A program made the translations under genes and the position numbers. Shown in pieces: positions 38,766 through 48,234 of a stretch of 62,215 nt of DNA. Source of the stretch: a virus; IMG/VR virus record IMGVR_UViG_3300021335_000015, positions 1 through 62,215 of that record; one strand, 5' to 3'. The notes beneath the pieces were generated by a model that saw nothing but the letters and a program-made list of their open reading frames with translations, was not told where the DNA came from and ran no database searches. Within the stretch, counting starts at the first letter, position 1. Every line of letters starts with the position of its first letter.

Positions 38766-39647
38766 ATGGCGACTAATCCATATATCAGTCAGAAGAACCG
38801 ATCCGAACAGAGTTTGTATGAGGACTTGATTATCGAGTCCATCAAGTTCTACGGTCAGGATGTGTACTACCTACCGCGTGAGATCGTGGAGAAGGAAGAC
38901 ATCTTCCTAGACAGCATCCAGTCTCAGTTCGGTGACGCATACAAGGTCGAGGTCTACATCGAAAACGCAGAAGGTTTCGATGGAGAAGGGGACATCTTTA
39001 CCAAGTTTGGTATTGAGATCCGTGACCAAGCCACCTTTGTCATCGCACGTCGTCGATGGAGAGAACTGGTCGGTGACCGTCTTGCCGATGCGCAGTTCCG
39101 TCCACGTGAGGGTGACGTAATCTACCTACCTATGTCTGAATCACTATTCCAAGTGATGAAGGTAGAGACAGAAACTCCGTTCTACCAGTTGTCGCAACTA
39201 CCTACGTTCCGTATGCAGTGCGAGTTGTTCGAGTTCTCAGACGAAGACTTCGACACTGGCATTCCGGATATCGACAACATCGAGGTCGAGGGTGCGTTTC
39301 AGTACGAACTACAGATGCCTCCAAGGGTAGCGGACGACGAATCATACTACCTAGTGGGTGAGGACGTTCAACAGGTGTTCGACGACTACATACTAAATGG
39401 CGAAGTCACTTCGTGGAATAGTGACACTCGCATGTTGAAGATCGCACATACAGGTGCGACCGATGGTAAGTATCACGAGTGGGCGACGGATCGTCCAGTT
39501 GTTGGACCAAACGCGTCTATGACTCCGGTCTCACAAGACGAAGGTGTCAACGAGATACAGGTCGACGCACAGAACAAAGTATTCAATGATTGGGAAGGAG
39601 ACTTCCTTGACTTCAGTGAGTCGAATCCGTTTGGAGATATAATCTAA
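38766..39647 (+). CDS. 14: Neck protein gp14
   Basis: A 293-aa protein. It shows NPYISQ, LIIESIKFYGQDVYYLPREI, FTKFGIEIRDQATFVIARR and EGDVIYLPMSESLFQVMKVE, matching T4 gp14 (AESIQMRGVECYYVPREYV, GDLIYFPMDNSLFEINWVE). It is slightly longer than T4 gp14 (256 aa). It acts with gp13 at the neck. The stop overlaps the gp15 start by one base. Confidence 0.9.
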   Translation: MATNPYISQKNRSEQSLYEDLIIESIKFYGQDVYYLPREIVEKEDIFLDSIQSQFGDAYKVEVYIENAEGFDGEGDIFTKFGIEIRDQATFVIARRRWRELVGDRLADAQFRPREGDVIYLPMSESLFQVMKVETETPFYQLSQLPTFRMQCELFEFSDEDFDTGIPDIDNIEVEGAFQYELQMPPRVADDESYYLVGEDVQQVFDDYILNGEVTSWNSDTRMLKIAHTGATDGKYHEWATDRPVVGPNASMTPVSQDEGVNEIQVDAQNKVFNDWEGDFLDFSESNPFGDII

Positions 39648-40426
39648 TGATGGGTGGACACTTCTATCACAAGCGTGTGCGCACATGTGTTGCGTTGTTC
39701 GGATCTATGTTCGACGACATGTACATACTACGAACCGCTGCGGACGGCAAGGTGTTGTCTCAGGTCAAGTTGCCTCTGACATATGCGCCGCGTAGGAACT
39801 TCATCTCACGACTAGAGGAGATGAGTAGGGGAGAACAGTCCGAACGTAAAGTCGCACTCAAGCTACCTCGCATGTCTTTTGAAATCGTATCTATTACATA
39901 CGATGCAGCAAGACAGTTACCAAAGGTCAATCAAGTAAGCGTAACCAGTACATCTGACGGAAAACGTAAAGATGTTTTCTGCGGTGTCCCCTACAAGGTT
40001 GGTTTCGAACTGAACATCTACGCTAAATCCCAAGACGATGCATTGCAAGTGGTCGAACAGATATTACCATACTTTGCCCCTCAATATACTTTGGCAGTAA
40101 AACCATTCTCTGACTATCCGGACATCAAAGAAGACATCCCTATTGTCCTAACAGGTTTGAACTTCTCAGACGACTTTGAGGGTCCGATCGAACAGAGACG
40201 AACCATCATATACACTCTATCCTTTGATATGAATGCGAACTTCTATGGTCCAGTGAAGACTTCATCACAGATTCGCGAAGTAAATACAGAGCTTAGTGCG
40301 ATAGTCTCCGATACAGGAGATACAGATTTCCTAAGTAATGTACGTGTGACACCAGACCCGATCGACGTAAGTCCGGACGGAGACTTTGGTTTTAATATAG
40401 AGATAAATGATGACAGACAGTCATAA
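39647..40426 (+). CDS. 15: Tail terminator (sheath stabiliser) gp15
   Basis: A 259-aa protein. HFYHKRVRTCVALFGSMFDD, LPLTYAPRRNFISRLEEM, VVEQILPYFAPQYTLAVK and RRTIIYTLSFDMNANFYGPV parallel T4 gp15 throughout (IVEQILPYFQPHF; RRRIEWSLTFEVNGWMYPPV). gp15 forms a hexamer capping the finished tail tube and sheath and accepts the head. Two consecutive ATG codons open the frame. The 3' end overlaps gp16 by 20 nt. Confidence 0.92.
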   Translation: MMGGHFYHKRVRTCVALFGSMFDDMYILRTAADGKVLSQVKLPLTYAPRRNFISRLEEMSRGEQSERKVALKLPRMSFEIVSITYDAARQLPKVNQVSVTSTSDGKRKDVFCGVPYKVGFELNIYAKSQDDALQVVEQILPYFAPQYTLAVKPFSDYPDIKEDIPIVLTGLNFSDDFEGPIEQRRTIIYTLSFDMNANFYGPVKTSSQIREVNTELSAIVSDTGDTDFLSNVRVTPDPIDVSPDGDFGFNIEINDDRQS

Positions 40427-40796
40427 CCCCCCAACGATTATCACGGACGATCAACGAAAGAACTTTGTCCACGAACAGGACTACGAGTACTCCCGTGATA
40501 CCTACTATGATCTAATCGAGAAAGGTCGAGAATCGCTTGACCTAATGATTCAGGTCGCGCGTGAATCAGAACATCCCCGAGCATTCGAGGTGTTGTCTAA
40601 TATGATAAAGGACATCGCTAATGTCAACGACAAGCTGATGGAACTTAACAAGAAACAAAAAGAACTGTTGCAAGACGAAAAACCTAAAGAGACAAACACC
40701 ACGAATAACAATCTGTTCATCGGGTCGACAACTGAACTCCAGCGTTTCCTATTGGGGGACAAGGATGAGAAGGTCATAGACCAAGACGATGAGTAG
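40407..40796 (+). CDS. 16: Terminase small subunit gp16
   Basis: A 129-aa protein with YEYSRDTYYDLIEKGRESLD, EHPRAFEVLSNMIKDIANVN and a C-terminal NNLFIGSTTELQRFLLG, the standard features of gp16 in T4-like phages; T4 gp16 is 164 aa. The central helices form the ring that activates the large terminase. It overlaps gp15 by 20 nt and gp17 by 8 nt, indicating coupled translation. Confidence 0.9.
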   Translation: MMTDSHNPPTIITDDQRKNFVHEQDYEYSRDTYYDLIEKGRESLDLMIQVARESEHPRAFEVLSNMIKDIANVNDKLMELNKKQKELLQDEKPKETNTTNNNLFIGSTTELQRFLLGDKDEKVIDQDDE

Positions 40797-42408
40797 TTAT
40801 AGTAAGAACTCCTATCTAGGTAATCCTCAGATCAAACGAGATGGTGTCGCAGAAGAATGGGACGCCACGAAACTCCGTGAGTATAAGAAATGCATGGAGG
40901 ATCCATCGTACTTTTGTAAAAAATATGTGAAGGTAATCCACCTAGACAAGGGTCTTGTTCCCTTTGATCTCTATCCGTATCAGGAAGACATGTTCGACCA
41001 CTTCGAGGAGAATCGATTTTCCATTGTGCTTGCGTGTCGTCAGTCTGGTAAGTCAATCAGTTCAGTTGGATACATTCTGTGGTATGCTCTGTTCCATCCG
41101 GAGAAGACCATTGCGATCCTCGCAAACAAGGGTGCGACTGCACGTGAGATGCTTGCACGTGTAACCTTGATGTTGGAGAACTTACCGTTCTTCTTACAGC
41201 CGGGATGTAAGGCGCTCAACAAGGGGTCGATCGAACTATCGAACAACTCGCGTATCGTTGCCGCGGCAACCTCTGGTTCGTCGATTCGTGGTATGTCGGT
41301 CAACCTACTATTCCTAGATGAGTTTGCGTTCGTAGAGAACGCGGCAGAGTTCTACACCTCAACCTATCCAGTGGTATCATCTGGTACAGACACCAAGGTT
41401 ATCATCACGTCTACTGCAAACGGTATTGGTAATACCTACCACAAGATCTGGGAAGGCGCAGTCCAAAACGTAAACGAATACAAACCATTCCGTGTGGACT
41501 GGTGGGACGTGCCTGGGCGAGATGAGAAGTGGAAAGAGGAGACCATCGCGAATACATCCCAACTCCAGTTTGATCAGGAATTTGGGAATACCTTCTTCGG
41601 GACGGGTGACACGTTGATCGAGGGTAATACCCTGTTGGATCTACGTGCGCGACAACCAATAAATCTACTGGAAGGTGGGGATCTCAAGGTATATGAGAAA
41701 CCCGTAAAGGATCATGAGTATATCATGACCGTGGATGTAAGTAAAGGTAGAGGTCAGGATTACTCGACATTTACGGTAATCGATGTATCACAAAGGCCAT
41801 TCAAGCAAGTGGCTGTATATCGAAACAACAATATTTCTCCCTTGCTCTACCCAAACATTATTTATAAATATGCGAATCTTTATAATGAAGCATTATGTGT
41901 CGTAGAGAACAACGATGCAGGTATGCTCGTTGCGGTCGGTCTCTATCAAGACTTAGAATATGAGAACATGTTCTTGGAGTCCGCAATCAAGTCCGACGCG
42001 ATCGGTGTGACAATGACTCGAAAGGTTAAACGCATCGGGTGTTCTTCTATTAAGGACATTCTGGAAAACAACAAATTAGAAGTAGTCGATGAAGAAACAA
42101 TCCTAGAGATATCGACGTTTGTGTCTAAAGGGGTTTCCTTTGAGGCGAGTGACGGGAACCATGACGACTTGATGATGAATCTAGTGATGTTCGGATACTT
42201 CGTCTCCACCCAATCCTTCGGAGATAACTTCGACATGAACATCAAGAACCTTCTGTTCGAAGAGAGAATGGCTCAGATCGAGGAAGACCTGCCGCCGTTC
42301 GGTATCATCGACGATGGGAGAGATCAGGTCGAAACGCCGTCGGTAGATGGTGCAGAATGGACGAACTTTCAGACCCCGTTCGATGCAAATTACGGTGAAA
42401 ACTGGTAA
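40789..42408 (+). CDS. 17: Terminase large subunit gp17
   Basis: A 539-aa packaging motor ATPase/nuclease. Walker A is CRQSGKS (83-89) and Walker B LLFLDE (173-178), followed by a coupling TSTANG motif (208-212). The RNase H-fold nuclease begins at YIMTVDVSKGRGQDYS, with Asp316 as a metal ligand. T4 gp17 is 610 aa. It translocates DNA into proheads through the gp20 portal and cuts at headful. A chance TATAAATA lies inside the gene at 41873. Confidence 0.95.
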   Translation: MSSYSKNSYLGNPQIKRDGVAEEWDATKLREYKKCMEDPSYFCKKYVKVIHLDKGLVPFDLYPYQEDMFDHFEENRFSIVLACRQSGKSISSVGYILWYALFHPEKTIAILANKGATAREMLARVTLMLENLPFFLQPGCKALNKGSIELSNNSRIVAAATSGSSIRGMSVNLLFLDEFAFVENAAEFYTSTYPVVSSGTDTKVIITSTANGIGNTYHKIWEGAVQNVNEYKPFRVDWWDVPGRDEKWKEETIANTSQLQFDQEFGNTFFGTGDTLIEGNTLLDLRARQPINLLEGGDLKVYEKPVKDHEYIMTVDVSKGRGQDYSTFTVIDVSQRPFKQVAVYRNNNISPLLYPNIIYKYANLYNEALCVVENNDAGMLVAVGLYQDLEYENMFLESAIKSDAIGVTMTRKVKRIGCSSIKDILENNKLEVVDEETILEISTFVSKGVSFEASDGNHDDLMMNLVMFGYFVSTQSFGDNFDMNIKNLLFEERMAQIEEDLPPFGIIDDGRDQVETPSVDGAEWTNFQTPFDANYGENW

Positions 42409-42410
42409 GT

Positions 42411-42418
42411 TATAAATA
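42411..42418 (+). promoter_or_regulatory. Late promoter TATAAATA (gp18)
   Basis: A perfect late box immediately after the gp17 stop and 66 nt before the gp18 ATG. It gives the abundant sheath and tube proteins their own promoter. Confidence 0.85.
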
Positions 42419-42484
42419 GTGTTATTGACGATATTACTCCGTATTATGTTTAACTTATTATACCTTAACTAGAAGGATACAATC

Positions 42485-43876
42485 ATGGCTCTTATTTCAC
42501 AGGCATCTCCGCATGTCCAGTTGAAAGAAATCGATCTGTCGGGAACTGTCCCAGCGGTCACTTCTACAACTGGCGCATTCGTCGGAGACTTTGCGTGGGG
42601 CCCTTCAAACGAACCAGTTCTTGTCGGTGACGAATCAGAGCTAGTTTCTAAATTCGGGTCTCCAAAGGACGGAAGTGACTCAAAGGATTTCCTTGCAGTC
42701 GCTCAGTTCTTAAAGTATTCGGGTAGTGCGTTTGTAACTCGTGTAAACGGTGGTGTTCGTGCAGAAGACGATGTAGTCTCTGCAAAACACGTCGGTACAA
42801 AGGGCAACAAACTATCCGTAACAGTTTCGGGCGTAAGCCCAGACTTATCAGTCACTGTCTCATATGACGGTGAGTCAGTCGAATCATTTGACTTCCTAAG
42901 TGCAACGGTCGGTGACGAACGTTATGCAGTCGAGTACGTAAACCGTCGTTCAAACTGGATCTCTCTATCAGATGTACCAGTAGCGGCAACTTATGACCTA
43001 GAAAACGGAACAGACGTTGCAGGCAGTAACCTTGCGGCGATCGAAAGTGCATACGGCGATGTTGATCAAATTCAGATCGACTTCATTTGTGCGCACAACG
43101 TTCCAAACAACCAAGTATCAAACGTTGTTCAAGTTGCAGAAAATCGCATGGACTGTGTTGTTGTTGCATCACCAGATCAAGCACCTTTCACTGCACAACA
43201 CGTTATTGATTGGGCAGTTACAAAGCCTTCGTCTTCATATCTAATCATGGACGGTAACTGGGTTCAAGTTTACAACAAGTATGAAGACCAGTACGAAATG
43301 ATCCCAGCATGTTCATCAACTGCGGGTATCATGGCGGCGTCTGACCTAGATTCTGCACCTTGGTTCTCGCCTGCGGGAACGCGTCGTGGTCAGTACTTCG
43401 GCGTATCAGCACTTTCGTTCAATCCAACGAAGTCTGATCGTAACGCTATGTATGAAGCGCGTGTCAATCCAATCGTGTCTATGCCAGGTCAAGGAACCGT
43501 ACTATTCGGTGACAAGACTGCGTTATCACGTCCATCTGCATTCGATCGCATCAACGTCCGTCGACTATTCCTAGTCATCGAACGTGCAATCGGTGAAGCT
43601 GCAAAACAAGTTCTATTCGAACTAAACGACGACTTCACTCGTGCAGAGTTCACAAACATCGTAGAACCATTCCTACGTGAGATTCAGGGTCGTCGTGGTA
43701 TCACAGACTTCCGTGTAGTTTGTGACGAAACGAATAACACACCTGCTATAATCGATCAGAACCAATTCATCGCGTCTGTCTTCATCAAGCCAGCACGTTC
43801 AATCAACTACGTCACTCTCAACTTCGTCGCAGTCCGTACTGGTGTCGAATTTGAAGAAGTTGTCGGCACTGTATAA
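42485..43876 (+). CDS. 18: Tail sheath protein gp18
   Basis: The N-terminus ISQASPHVQLKEIDLSG with GAFVGDFAWGP and FLKYSGSAFVTRV, and the C-terminus VFIKPARSINYVTLNFVAVR, are diagnostic of T4-type sheath. At 463 aa it is well short of T4 gp18 (659 aa); the missing length should fall in the outer protruding domains, since both conserved ends that form the inner contractile core are present. An AAGGA site lies 9-10 nt upstream. gp19 follows at once. Confidence 0.93.
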   Translation: MALISQASPHVQLKEIDLSGTVPAVTSTTGAFVGDFAWGPSNEPVLVGDESELVSKFGSPKDGSDSKDFLAVAQFLKYSGSAFVTRVNGGVRAEDDVVSAKHVGTKGNKLSVTVSGVSPDLSVTVSYDGESVESFDFLSATVGDERYAVEYVNRRSNWISLSDVPVAATYDLENGTDVAGSNLAAIESAYGDVDQIQIDFICAHNVPNNQVSNVVQVAENRMDCVVVASPDQAPFTAQHVIDWAVTKPSSSYLIMDGNWVQVYNKYEDQYEMIPACSSTAGIMAASDLDSAPWFSPAGTRRGQYFGVSALSFNPTKSDRNAMYEARVNPIVSMPGQGTVLFGDKTALSRPSAFDRINVRRLFLVIERAIGEAAKQVLFELNDDFTRAEFTNIVEPFLREIQGRRGITDFRVVCDETNNTPAIIDQNQFIASVFIKPARSINYVTLNFVAVRTGVEFEEVVGTV

Positions 43877-43887
43877 GGAGATTGAAC

Positions 43888-44412
43888 ATGTCACTTAGAG
43901 TAGACGATTTTAAAGCAAAACTAAAAGGCGGTGGTGCACGTTCTAACTTATTTCGTGTCATCCTAAACTACCCTGCGTATGCTGGCGGAGATTCGGAACT
44001 AACTTCATTCATGTGTAAGGCATCACAGTTACCTGCATCAACAGTAGCTGCAATTGATGTTCCTTTCCGTGGTCGTGTCCTAAAGATTGCGGGTGACCGT
44101 ACATTCGAAGACTGGAACGTAACGGTAACCAACGACACAGGTTTTGAAGTTCGTGACGCAATGGAACGCTGGATGAATGGCATCAATGGTCATAGTGCAA
44201 ACTCAGGTCTAACAAGTCCTATTGCATACCAAGCGGATATGACTGTAGAACAACTTGACAAAGACGGAAGCGTACTAAAGTCGTACACATTCCGTGGTGC
44301 ATTCCCAATCAGTGTCGCATCAATTGAGTTATCATACGACTCAAACGACGCGATCGAGGAATTCCAAGTTGATTTCGCAATCCAATACTGGGAGTCAAAT
44401 ACCACTAGTTAA
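43888..44412 (+). CDS. 19: Tail tube protein gp19
   Basis: AAGGAG (43875-43880) lies 7 nt before ATG 43888, which decides this start over the in-frame TTG at 43882. The 174-aa product (T4: 163) has NLFRVILNYPAY, FMCKASQLPASTVAAIDVPF and FEDWNVTVTNDTGFEVRDAM, the standard tube fold. Hexamer rings stack inside the gp18 sheath. Confidence 0.93.
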   Translation: MSLRVDDFKAKLKGGGARSNLFRVILNYPAYAGGDSELTSFMCKASQLPASTVAAIDVPFRGRVLKIAGDRTFEDWNVTVTNDTGFEVRDAMERWMNGINGHSANSGLTSPIAYQADMTVEQLDKDGSVLKSYTFRGAFPISVASIELSYDSNDAIEEFQVDFAIQYWESNTTS

Positions 44413-44434
44413 AGGTATTATAAGTAAGTTTGAT

Positions 44435-44453
44435 GGGGGTGCCTTGCACCCCC
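44435..44453 (+). terminator. Hairpin between gp19 and gp20
   Basis: GGGGGTGC (44435-44442), CTT loop, GCACCCCC (44446-44453), followed by TTATACTT. It is a strong stem with a poor T tract. It probably reduces read-through from the very abundant sheath and tube transcript into the portal gene. Confidence 0.7.
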
Positions 44454-44475
44454 TTATACTTGAACTGAGGATCCT

Positions 44476-45981
44476 ATGGCAGATAATGACTCAAACGTTT
44501 TCTCCGCGTTCGGTTTCGAACTGAAGAGAACATCTAAAGAAAAAGATGAAAAGAAGGTAACGTCTATCGTCCCTAAAGTGGATGAGGATGGTGCTGGTTA
44601 CGTCACCGCGTCGGGTTCGTACTTCGGACAATACATCGACATGGAAGGCGGTTCTGCAAAAGATAATCACGGACTCATCACTAAGTATCGACAGATCGCG
44701 GAACATCCGGAAGTCGATGCTGCAATCGAAGACATCCTAAACGAATCTATCGTTGCGGGTGAACTAGAATCTACTGTTGCGTTGAACCTAGACAAGGTCG
44801 ACACTTCAGACAAAATCAAAAACACATTACTCGAAGAGTTCGACAACATCGTTGCGATGTTGAACTTCGAGGAATACGGTCACGACATGTTCCGTTCATG
44901 GTATGTCGATGGTCGTCTATACCACCACCTTGTGGTCGACACAGACAATCCTAAGATGGGGGTCCAAGAGATCCGTCCGATCGACGCTGCAAAGATCCGC
45001 AAGGTCAAAGAGGTGAAACACAAAACAGATCCAGCAACTGGCGCGAAACTGGTAGACAAAGTAAACGAGTTTTACATCTACCAAGACAAAGGCGGTACAG
45101 GCACTGGTGTCAAGTTGACCTCTGATTCTGTTTCGTATATCACTTCAGGTCTACTGGACAACTCAAAGAAGCGTGTCCTATCCTACCTACAGAAAGCAAT
45201 CAAACCCGTAAACCAGTTGCGCATGATGGAAGATTCGTTAGTCATCTATCGTATGTCTCGCGCACCTGAACGTCGTATCTTCTACATCGACGTGGGTAAC
45301 TTGCCGAAGGGTAAATCAGAACAATACATCAAGGACATCATGGCGCGTTACCGCAACAAGATCGTCTATGATGCGAACACGGGTGAGATCAAGGATGATC
45401 GCAAGCATATGTCAATGCTTGAGGACTTCTGGTTACCACGTCGTGAAGGTGGTCGAGGAACAGAGATTAGTACACTGCCAGGCGGTGAGAATCTTGGTCA
45501 GATCGATGACATCATTTATTTTCAAAAGAAGTTGTACCGTTCACTGAACGTACCTCTATCACGTCTCGAACAGGAACAACAGTTCGCACTAGGTCGTGCG
45601 ACAGAGATCAATCGTGATGAGGTGAAGTTCCAGAAGTTCATCGATAGGATTCGTCGCAAGTTCGGAAACCTATTCACGGGTATCCTGCGTAAGCAGTTGT
45701 TGCTGAAAGGTATATGTACTGAACAGGACTGGGAGTCGTGGAAGAACCACATCCAGATCGACTTCAACCGTGACAACCACTTTGTCGAATTGAAGGAAGC
45801 AGAACTATTGCGCGAACGACTACAGACTATGGACCAGATTTCCACATACGTAGGAGAGTACTTCTCACGTGAGTGGGTTATGAAAAACGTCATGATGTTT
45901 AATGATGAAGACATTGCAGAGATGGCGAAACAAGTCGAAGCCGAGAATGAGAACGGCGACGATATGGATGATGACTTTTAA
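44476..45981 (+). CDS. 20: Portal protein gp20
   Basis: A 501-aa protein (T4: 524). It includes SYFGQYIDMEGGSAKDNHG, ITKYRQIAEHPEVDAAIEDI, VRPIDAAKIRK-type text, FYIDVGNLPKGKSEQYIKDI and LPRREGGRGTEISTLPGGEN, all hallmark gp20 segments. The dodecamer forms the DNA gate at the head vertex and initiates prohead assembly. The acidic C-terminus precedes the core-protein genes, as in T4. Confidence 0.95.
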   Translation: MADNDSNVFSAFGFELKRTSKEKDEKKVTSIVPKVDEDGAGYVTASGSYFGQYIDMEGGSAKDNHGLITKYRQIAEHPEVDAAIEDILNESIVAGELESTVALNLDKVDTSDKIKNTLLEEFDNIVAMLNFEEYGHDMFRSWYVDGRLYHHLVVDTDNPKMGVQEIRPIDAAKIRKVKEVKHKTDPATGAKLVDKVNEFYIYQDKGGTGTGVKLTSDSVSYITSGLLDNSKKRVLSYLQKAIKPVNQLRMMEDSLVIYRMSRAPERRIFYIDVGNLPKGKSEQYIKDIMARYRNKIVYDANTGEIKDDRKHMSMLEDFWLPRREGGRGTEISTLPGGENLGQIDDIIYFQKKLYRSLNVPLSRLEQEQQFALGRATEINRDEVKFQKFIDRIRRKFGNLFTGILRKQLLLKGICTEQDWESWKNHIQIDFNRDNHFVELKEAELLRERLQTMDQISTYVGEYFSREWVMKNVMMFNDEDIAEMAKQVEAENENGDDMDDDF

Positions 45982-45993
45982 GGAGTATATGTA

Positions 45994-46272
45994 ATGAGCG
46001 AAACTGAAACAGTTGAACTATCACCAACAGAAAATCTAATCAACGCACTAGAGGTCGGCAACTTCACTTCCGCCGAGGATCTATTTAACACCCTTATGCA
46101 AGACAAGGTGCAAGACGCACTTGATGCGGAGAAGGTTAGTGTTGCGGGTCAGATCTTCAATGGTGTTGAAACAGAAGATTTAGAAGTAACCGACGAAGAA
46201 ATCGACGCGGCGCTAGAGTCTGACGACTTCGAAGACGTGGAGTTCGGTGAAGAAGCGGACGATTTCGAATAA
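45994..46272 (+). CDS. 67: Prohead core protein gp67-like
   Basis: A 92-aa acidic protein. The N-terminal helix ENLINALEVGNFTSAEDLFN is followed by TLMQDKVQDALDAEKVSVAG, then an acidic tail rich in Asp/Glu. Size, acidity and position between gp20 and gp21 match T4 gp67, an internal core protein degraded by gp21. AAGGAG precedes the ATG. Confidence 0.8.
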   Translation: MSETETVELSPTENLINALEVGNFTSAEDLFNTLMQDKVQDALDAEKVSVAGQIFNGVETEDLEVTDEEIDAALESDDFEDVEFGEEADDFE

Positions 46273-46296
46273 AATCGTGGTTAAAAACTTTTTGTG

Positions 46297-46304
46297 TATA
46301 AATA
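46297..46304 (+). promoter_or_regulatory. Late promoter TATAAATA (prohead genes)
   Basis: A perfect late box, 19 nt before ATG 46324. It would transcribe the gp68-like gene, gp21, gp22 and gp23. Confidence 0.85.
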
Positions 46305-46323
46305 CTCCAATAGGGAGACAAGA

Positions 46324-46521
46324 ATGAAAACTTTTCAAGAAATTCGTGAAGCAAAGGACAAGGTCGTCTTCAACAAGAAGATGTCTGGTTATCCTGTTGT
46401 TATCACCAAGACACCGAAGGGTTTTCACCTAACGATCGACGGAGACTCTGTCGATACGTTTAAGTCACAGAAAGAAGCGGAGTCTACCGCTAAACAAGTC
46501 CTGAAGGACTTAGGAAAATAA
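46324..46521 (+). CDS. 68: Prohead core protein gp68-like (65 aa)
   Basis: ATG 46324 is favoured by the GGGAG tract at 46314-46318 and the late promoter just upstream; a longer frame would start before the expected transcript. The sequence opens MKTFQEIREAKDKVVF and includes PVVITKTPKGFHLTIDGDSV. Position between gp67-like and gp21 matches T4 gene 68, whose product is a minor prohead core protein; sequence similarity to T4 gp68 itself is not evident to me. Confidence 0.6.
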   Translation: MKTFQEIREAKDKVVFNKKMSGYPVVITKTPKGFHLTIDGDSVDTFKSQKEAESTAKQVLKDLGK

Positions 46522-46522
46522 A

Positions 46523-47182
46523 ATGAAACTGATTAGCGAATTCGTAGAAAACGACATTGAATGCATCGTTGAAGCCAAAGAGAACGGCGAGAAGAACTAT
46601 GTCATTGAAGGTGTATTCGCTCAGGCAGACAAAAAGAATCGTAACGGACGTATCTACCCAAAACCAATTATGGAGAATGCGGTAAATACGTATGTTGAAA
46701 ATCAGGTTAGCAAAAAACGCGCGGTCGGTGAATTGAATCACCCAGAAGGCCCGACTGTTAACTTGGATAAAGTTTCTCACCTCATTACTGACTTGAAATT
46801 TGAAGGAAATGATGTGGTTGGAAAGGCGCAAATATTGGACACCCCAATGGGTCAGATAGTGAAAGGTCTCTTAGAGGGCGGTGTTCAACTAGGTGTGTCA
46901 ACTCGTGGAATGGGAAGTCTTGAGAGTAAAAACGGCGTAATGTACGTCAAGGATGATTTTATTCTTGCTACGGTAGATATCGTACAAGATCCATCGGCAC
47001 CGGAAGCATTTGTTAATGGGATTATGGAAGGTGTAGATTGGGTGTGGAATAACGGAATCCTAGAACCTCAAGCTATTGAAGATATAGAGACTGAAATTAA
47101 GCAAGCACCTATCGCACATCAACCTGAAGTGCAGATTCGTGAATTCAAGAATTTCCTCTCGTTAATCAAATCTAAACTATAA
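46523..47182 (+). CDS. 21: Prohead core protease gp21
   Basis: A 219-aa protein (T4: 212). GVFAQADKKNRNGRIYPKPI is the conserved N-terminal block. The catalytic residues of this serine protease family are visible: His73 in VGELNHPEG, Ser126 in LGVSTRGMG, and a downstream acidic site (VDIVQDPSAPEAFV). It cleaves the scaffold and the gp23 N-terminus during prohead maturation. AGGA lies 7 nt before the ATG. Confidence 0.93.
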   Translation: MKLISEFVENDIECIVEAKENGEKNYVIEGVFAQADKKNRNGRIYPKPIMENAVNTYVENQVSKKRAVGELNHPEGPTVNLDKVSHLITDLKFEGNDVVGKAQILDTPMGQIVKGLLEGGVQLGVSTRGMGSLESKNGVMYVKDDFILATVDIVQDPSAPEAFVNGIMEGVDWVWNNGILEPQAIEDIETEIKQAPIAHQPEVQIREFKNFLSLIKSKL

Positions 47183-47191
47183 GGAGTCACT

Positions 47192-48223
47192 ATGACTGAT
47201 TTAAATAAAGCAGCAGAAAGTGAAATCCGCGATACCGAGATTGAAACTAACGAAATCGTGGAGGAAACTCTCGAAGAAGCAGCTCCAGAAAACAAAGATG
47301 CAGTCACAGAACCAGAAGCGCAATCTTCGGTCGACAAAGCATCGGACGCTGCTCCAAAGGCTACCCCACCAAAAACCAAAGCAGGCATGATCAATGCTAT
47401 GTTCAGCAAACTAAATACTTCATCAAAAGCAGACGTACAAGCTGCTTACGAGAAGATGTATGAAGGTGCTGAAAGCGTTGACGCTGAACTTGCAGTTGAG
47501 GAAGTAGATACTGCTTCTGAACTTGCTGCGATTGTTGAAGGTGAAGCGACTCTATCTGAGGAGTTCAAGCAAAAGACATCTGTAATCTTCGAAGCGGCTG
47601 TAAAGTCAAAGCTATCTGAAGAGATCACACGTCTTGAAGAGAACTACGCGGTAGAACTTGCTGAAGAAGTCGAAACAATCAAAACTGACCTAGTCGGTAA
47701 GGTTGATTCATACCTAAACTATGTAGTTGAAACTTGGATGGAAGACAACAAGGTTGCTATTCAGAACGGTCTACGTACTGAAATCGCAGAGTCTTTCATG
47801 AACAACATGCGTGACCTATTCGTAGAGTCATACATCGAAGTTCCAGAAACCAAGGTCGACCTAGTTGACGAACTTGCAGGACAAGTAGAAGAGTTAGAAG
47901 AACGTCTAAACAACACTACTGGTGATGCAATTTCACTAGCTGAAGAACTTGAAACTTATAAGCGTAACACTATCATCGCTGAGGCATCACGTGATTTAGC
48001 AGATACACAAGCGGAGAAGCTAAAGGGTCTCCTAGAAAGCGTTGACTTTGAGAACGAAGAATCTTTCGTTGCTAAAGTAAACACTGTCAAGGAATCATAC
48101 TTCTCAAAAGAAATCCCAGAGCAACTTGAAGAATCTGTCGAAGAATCGGCAGAGGAAGAAGTAGAGGTTTCATCTGTAATGGAGAACTACCTACACGCTC
48201 TTCGTAAAACCACTAAGCAATAA
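47192..48223 (+). CDS. 22: Prohead scaffold protein gp22
   Basis: A 343-aa protein, strongly acidic and helical, preceded by AAGGAG. KTKAGMINAMFSKLNTSSKA and MNNMRDLFVESYIEVPETKV are typical gp22 blocks, and MENYLHALRKTTK forms the usual C-terminus. It is longer than T4 gp22 (269 aa), mainly through the Glu/Ala-rich N-terminus. It forms the internal core on which gp23 assembles and is then digested by gp21. Confidence 0.9.
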   Translation: MTDLNKAAESEIRDTEIETNEIVEETLEEAAPENKDAVTEPEAQSSVDKASDAAPKATPPKTKAGMINAMFSKLNTSSKADVQAAYEKMYEGAESVDAELAVEEVDTASELAAIVEGEATLSEEFKQKTSVIFEAAVKSKLSEEITRLEENYAVELAEEVETIKTDLVGKVDSYLNYVVETWMEDNKVAIQNGLRTEIAESFMNNMRDLFVESYIEVPETKVDLVDELAGQVEELEERLNNTTGDAISLAEELETYKRNTIIAEASRDLADTQAEKLKGLLESVDFENEESFVAKVNTVKESYFSKEIPEQLEESVEESAEEEVEVSSVMENYLHALRKTTKQ

Positions 48224-48234
48224 GGAATAGTAAA

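Noticed and set aside
41873-41880. TATAAATA inside gp17
   Set aside because: Intragenic, about 600 bp from the next start, and gp18 has its own box at 42411.
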